From an uncultured Lachnospiraceae bacterium (GTDB taxonomy: Bacteria > Bacillota > Clostridia > Lachnospirales > Lachnospiraceae), in contig CAJJNI010000010.1 of assembly GCA_905193085.1 (NCBI GenBank), positions 1-22,920 of the forward strand: a stretch of DNA of 22,920 bases, read 5' to 3'. How positions within the stretch are numbered: position 1 is the stretch's first letter; the number at the start of each line of letters is the position of its first letter. The notes beneath the pieces were generated by a model. That model had not been told where the DNA came from and did not search any database. It saw only the letters and a list, made by a program, of their open reading frames with translations. Position numbers and translations under genes: made by a program. This document shows positions 21,077 to 22,920 of this stretch, piece after piece.

Positions 21077-22920
21077 ATGGACGGTAATATTATAAAAAAA
21101 CATGAATCGGGTATAAGACTTGTAGTAATAATGTTAATAACAGGAATTGTGCTGCTAGCGGTGTCAATTGCCGTGCTTACTGAAAACGCCCACAAGCAGA
21201 CAATGGCTGTATGTAATGAGACATTTGATTTTGTTAAGAGGAGAATAGCAAAATATGAGAATTATTCGGCTAATGACAAAATAAAAAGTCTTGTTAGGCT
21301 TCTTGATAAGACAGAAGAACTCAGCCGCTGTGTTTCAGAACATGATAGTGTTTCACAGGAATTTTTTGATAATTACGCCCAGGAACAGAGAATAGACTGT
21401 ATTTATGTTTTTGATGAAAATATGAATGTAACATTTCAATCAGGTAAAGATGAGATGATTTCGTGGGAAGATAAATTAAATAAAGAAGATATAAGCAGCA
21501 TTATACAGTATCCGAAGAAAAAGTATACTATAAGAGTAGAAAGAGATGGTGAAGTATATGATTTTGCTGCGGTTTCAAAAAGGGATGAACCGGGTATTAT
21601 ATTGACTGTTTCACATAAAAGGGATATTTTGTCGAAAGATAAGGAGATTACAATGGATTCCCTTTTAGAAGATTTTACATTCAAACTTAATGGTGTAGTA
21701 GTTGTTACGGATAAAGAGAAAGTGTTAAGTTCTAATTTCTCAAAACTACAGCATAAGACGGTTCATGAATGTAAAATGTTGTATACCGGAGTATTTGAAG
21801 CAGACAGGAATCATCTTATAAAGCTTAAATTTAATGGTAACAGGTGGTATGGAAGCAAGATTGTAACAGACGGTTATAATTTATACGCTTTCTTCCCTGA
21901 AAAATCAGTATACAGTAGTCTTAGAAATACGATTATAATCGGCATTTTTTCTTATATTGCTGTATGTATTATAATTCTGTATATCAGATATGAAATTAAC
22001 AGAGCTAATATGAAACAGATAGAAAAACAGTTAAGACTTATAAGTTCAATTAGTGGTATTTATGTTTTTGCAATGGTAATAAATCTGAAAAATAATAAGT
22101 GTGAAGTAGTAAAGGCAGATGAGTATAAAAAAAATGTGGTTGATGTTGACAAAGGAGCTGAAGCTGTTTTAAAAAGTTATGCTAAAAACTGTATTACAGA
22201 GCAATATCAGGAAGAATTTATAAAGTTTACCGAATTAGAAACTGTTTCACAAAGGCTAGGGTATGAAAAATATATCACATGTACAGCAGAAGGAAAAGAT
22301 GGCAGATGGTATCTGTTGCTGCTTGTTCCGCAGCAGCAAAGCCAAAAAGGAGCAAAAGATTCTGTAATATTGTTATGCCGTGATATTACCATGGATAAAT
22401 TGCGTGAGCTTGCATATGAAAGTGATTTGAAACATTCAGTCGAACAGGCTGAGAGAGCAAATGTTGCCAAAACAGATTTTTTGCGGCGTATGAGTCATGA
22501 TATAAGAACTCCTATAAATGGTATTCGTGGAATGATTGATATAAGCAGACATTATATAGGTGATGAGAACAGACAGGAAGAATGTCGTGACAAAATTTTA
22601 GCTGCGTCCGGATTTTTGCTAGACCTGGTTAACAATATTCTGGATATGAATAAACTTGAATCAGGTGAAATAAAACTTGAAGAGAAACCGTTTGATTTAA
22701 AAAAGCTGATAGAAGATATTATATCAGTTATTGAAGTACAGGCGGCAGAACGCAATGTTACTCTTAAAGTGGAAAAAACTAACTCCTTCTATCGTTATCT
22801 CATTGGAAGTCCGCTTCATTTACGACAGGTTTTACAGAACATAATGAGCAATGCGGTAAAATATAATAAAGAAAACGGGTCAATTACTATCAGTATGCGT
22901 GAAATATTTTCTGATGAGGA
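21077..22920 (+). CDS. membrane sensor histidine kinase, hybrid type likely (partial, cut by window end)
   Basis: ATG 21077 follows GGGGAGG (21063-21069) by 7 bases and starts right after the TAA of the binding-protein gene, indicating co-translation. 614 codons are visible. Membrane helices lie at about 15-34 and 285-305, with an outer domain of about 250 residues that is poorly conserved to my eye, then a PAS-like segment (about 315-440), a coiled linker, HisKA with H474 (MSHDIRTPINGIRGM), and the first part of the ATPase (S-N-A-V-K-Y-N). The frame is open at the window edge, so the rest of the ATPase and a probable receiver lie outside. The binding lipoprotein just upstream likely contacts its outer domain. 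Confidence 0.92.
   Translation, partial: MDGNIIKKHESGIRLVVIMLITGIVLLAVSIAVLTENAHKQTMAVCNETFDFVKRRIAKYENYSANDKIKSLVRLLDKTEELSRCVSEHDSVSQEFFDNYAQEQRIDCIYVFDENMNVTFQSGKDEMISWEDKLNKEDISSIIQYPKKKYTIRVERDGEVYDFAAVSKRDEPGIILTVSHKRDILSKDKEITMDSLLEDFTFKLNGVVVVTDKEKVLSSNFSKLQHKTVHECKMLYTGVFEADRNHLIKLKFNGNRWYGSKIVTDGYNLYAFFPEKSVYSSLRNTIIIGIFSYIAVCIIILYIRYEINRANMKQIEKQLRLISSISGIYVFAMVINLKNNKCEVVKADEYKKNVVDVDKGAEAVLKSYAKNCITEQYQEEFIKFTELETVSQRLGYEKYITCTAEGKDGRWYLLLLVPQQQSQKGAKDSVILLCRDITMDKLRELAYESDLKHSVEQAERANVAKTDFLRRMSHDIRTPINGIRGMIDISRHYIGDENRQEECRDKILAASGFLLDLVNNILDMNKLESGEIKLEEKPFDLKKLIEDIISVIEVQAAERNVTLKVEKTNSFYRYLIGSPLHLRQVLQNIMSNAVKYNKENGSITISMREIFSDE

Noticed and set aside
21436..22755. Minus-strand open frames across the third kinase
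   Set aside because: The plus strand carries a continuous kinase with clear motifs; the antisense frames are Ser-rich low-complexity shadows.

Overview
The window comes from an AT-rich, low-GC Gram-positive anaerobe, most likely a gut Lachnospiraceae. A pectin- or uronate-using Lachnospira/Eubacterium eligens-like organism would fit, but that is a guess from gene style. Supporting signs are strong AGGAGG ribosome binding sites, lipoprotein signal peptides ending in Cys, an Ig-domain L,D-transpeptidase, hybrid kinases with the MSH[DE]IRTP[MI]NG signature, and 17-bp-spaced sigma-A-like promoters. No tRNA, rRNA, CRISPR array, phage gene or transposase was seen. Everything here is read by eye; no database search was run. 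Left part (1-2646): the tail of an upstream gene, a 57-aa small protein, a membrane-anchored L,D-transpeptidase with DUF5011/HYR-like Ig repeats, and a 76-aa helical protein. These end at a long imperfect palindrome shared with the convergent operon. Middle part (2647-12006): a sugar-acid (hexuronate/aldonate) locus built around a divergent promoter at 5327-5510. To the left run a GntR/FadR-type regulator, an enolase-superfamily dehydratase-like enzyme and a double-domain bacteriohemerythrin. To the right runs a seven-gene set: a second enolase-superfamily enzyme, an SDR dehydrogenase, an RraA-like aldolase, a split UxaA-type dehydratase (small SAF subunit plus large subunit), a second SDR, and uronate isomerase UxaC. 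The two promoters carry copies of a TGTGATATATCA palindrome, the probable GntR operator, and a third, perfect 18-bp copy lies inside the dehydratase small-subunit gene. A 41-bp tandem repeat separates the first rightward gene from the rest. A nearly identical 32-bp element follows the last gene of both operons, so two inverted copies bracket the whole locus. The likely chemistry is uronate to ketouronate (UxaC), reduction to an aldonate (SDR), then dehydration (UxaA-like and/or enolase-superfamily enzymes). Aldol cleavage by the RraA-like protein is a possible last step. KdgK, KdgA, UxuA and a permease are absent from the window. Right part (12202-22920): a sensory array. A terminator and a clear promoter start a family-1 solute-binding lipoprotein followed by a 1292-aa hybrid sensor kinase (Cache, PAS, degenerate GGDEF, GAF, HisKA, HATPase, receiver). 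Next come a decayed HD-GYP-like remnant, a soluble PAS/PAS hybrid kinase broken by a -1 frame change exactly at a dnaX-type A AAA AAG sequence, a family-3 solute-binding lipoprotein, and a third membrane sensor kinase cut by the window edge. Two solute-binding proteins sit beside kinases with no ABC permease or ATPase, which suggests ligand sensing rather than transport. The most notable items are the possible programmed frameshift in the kinase, the permease-less binding-protein/kinase array, the intragenic operator, and the His-to-Gln change at the same iron-ligand position in both hemerythrin domains.
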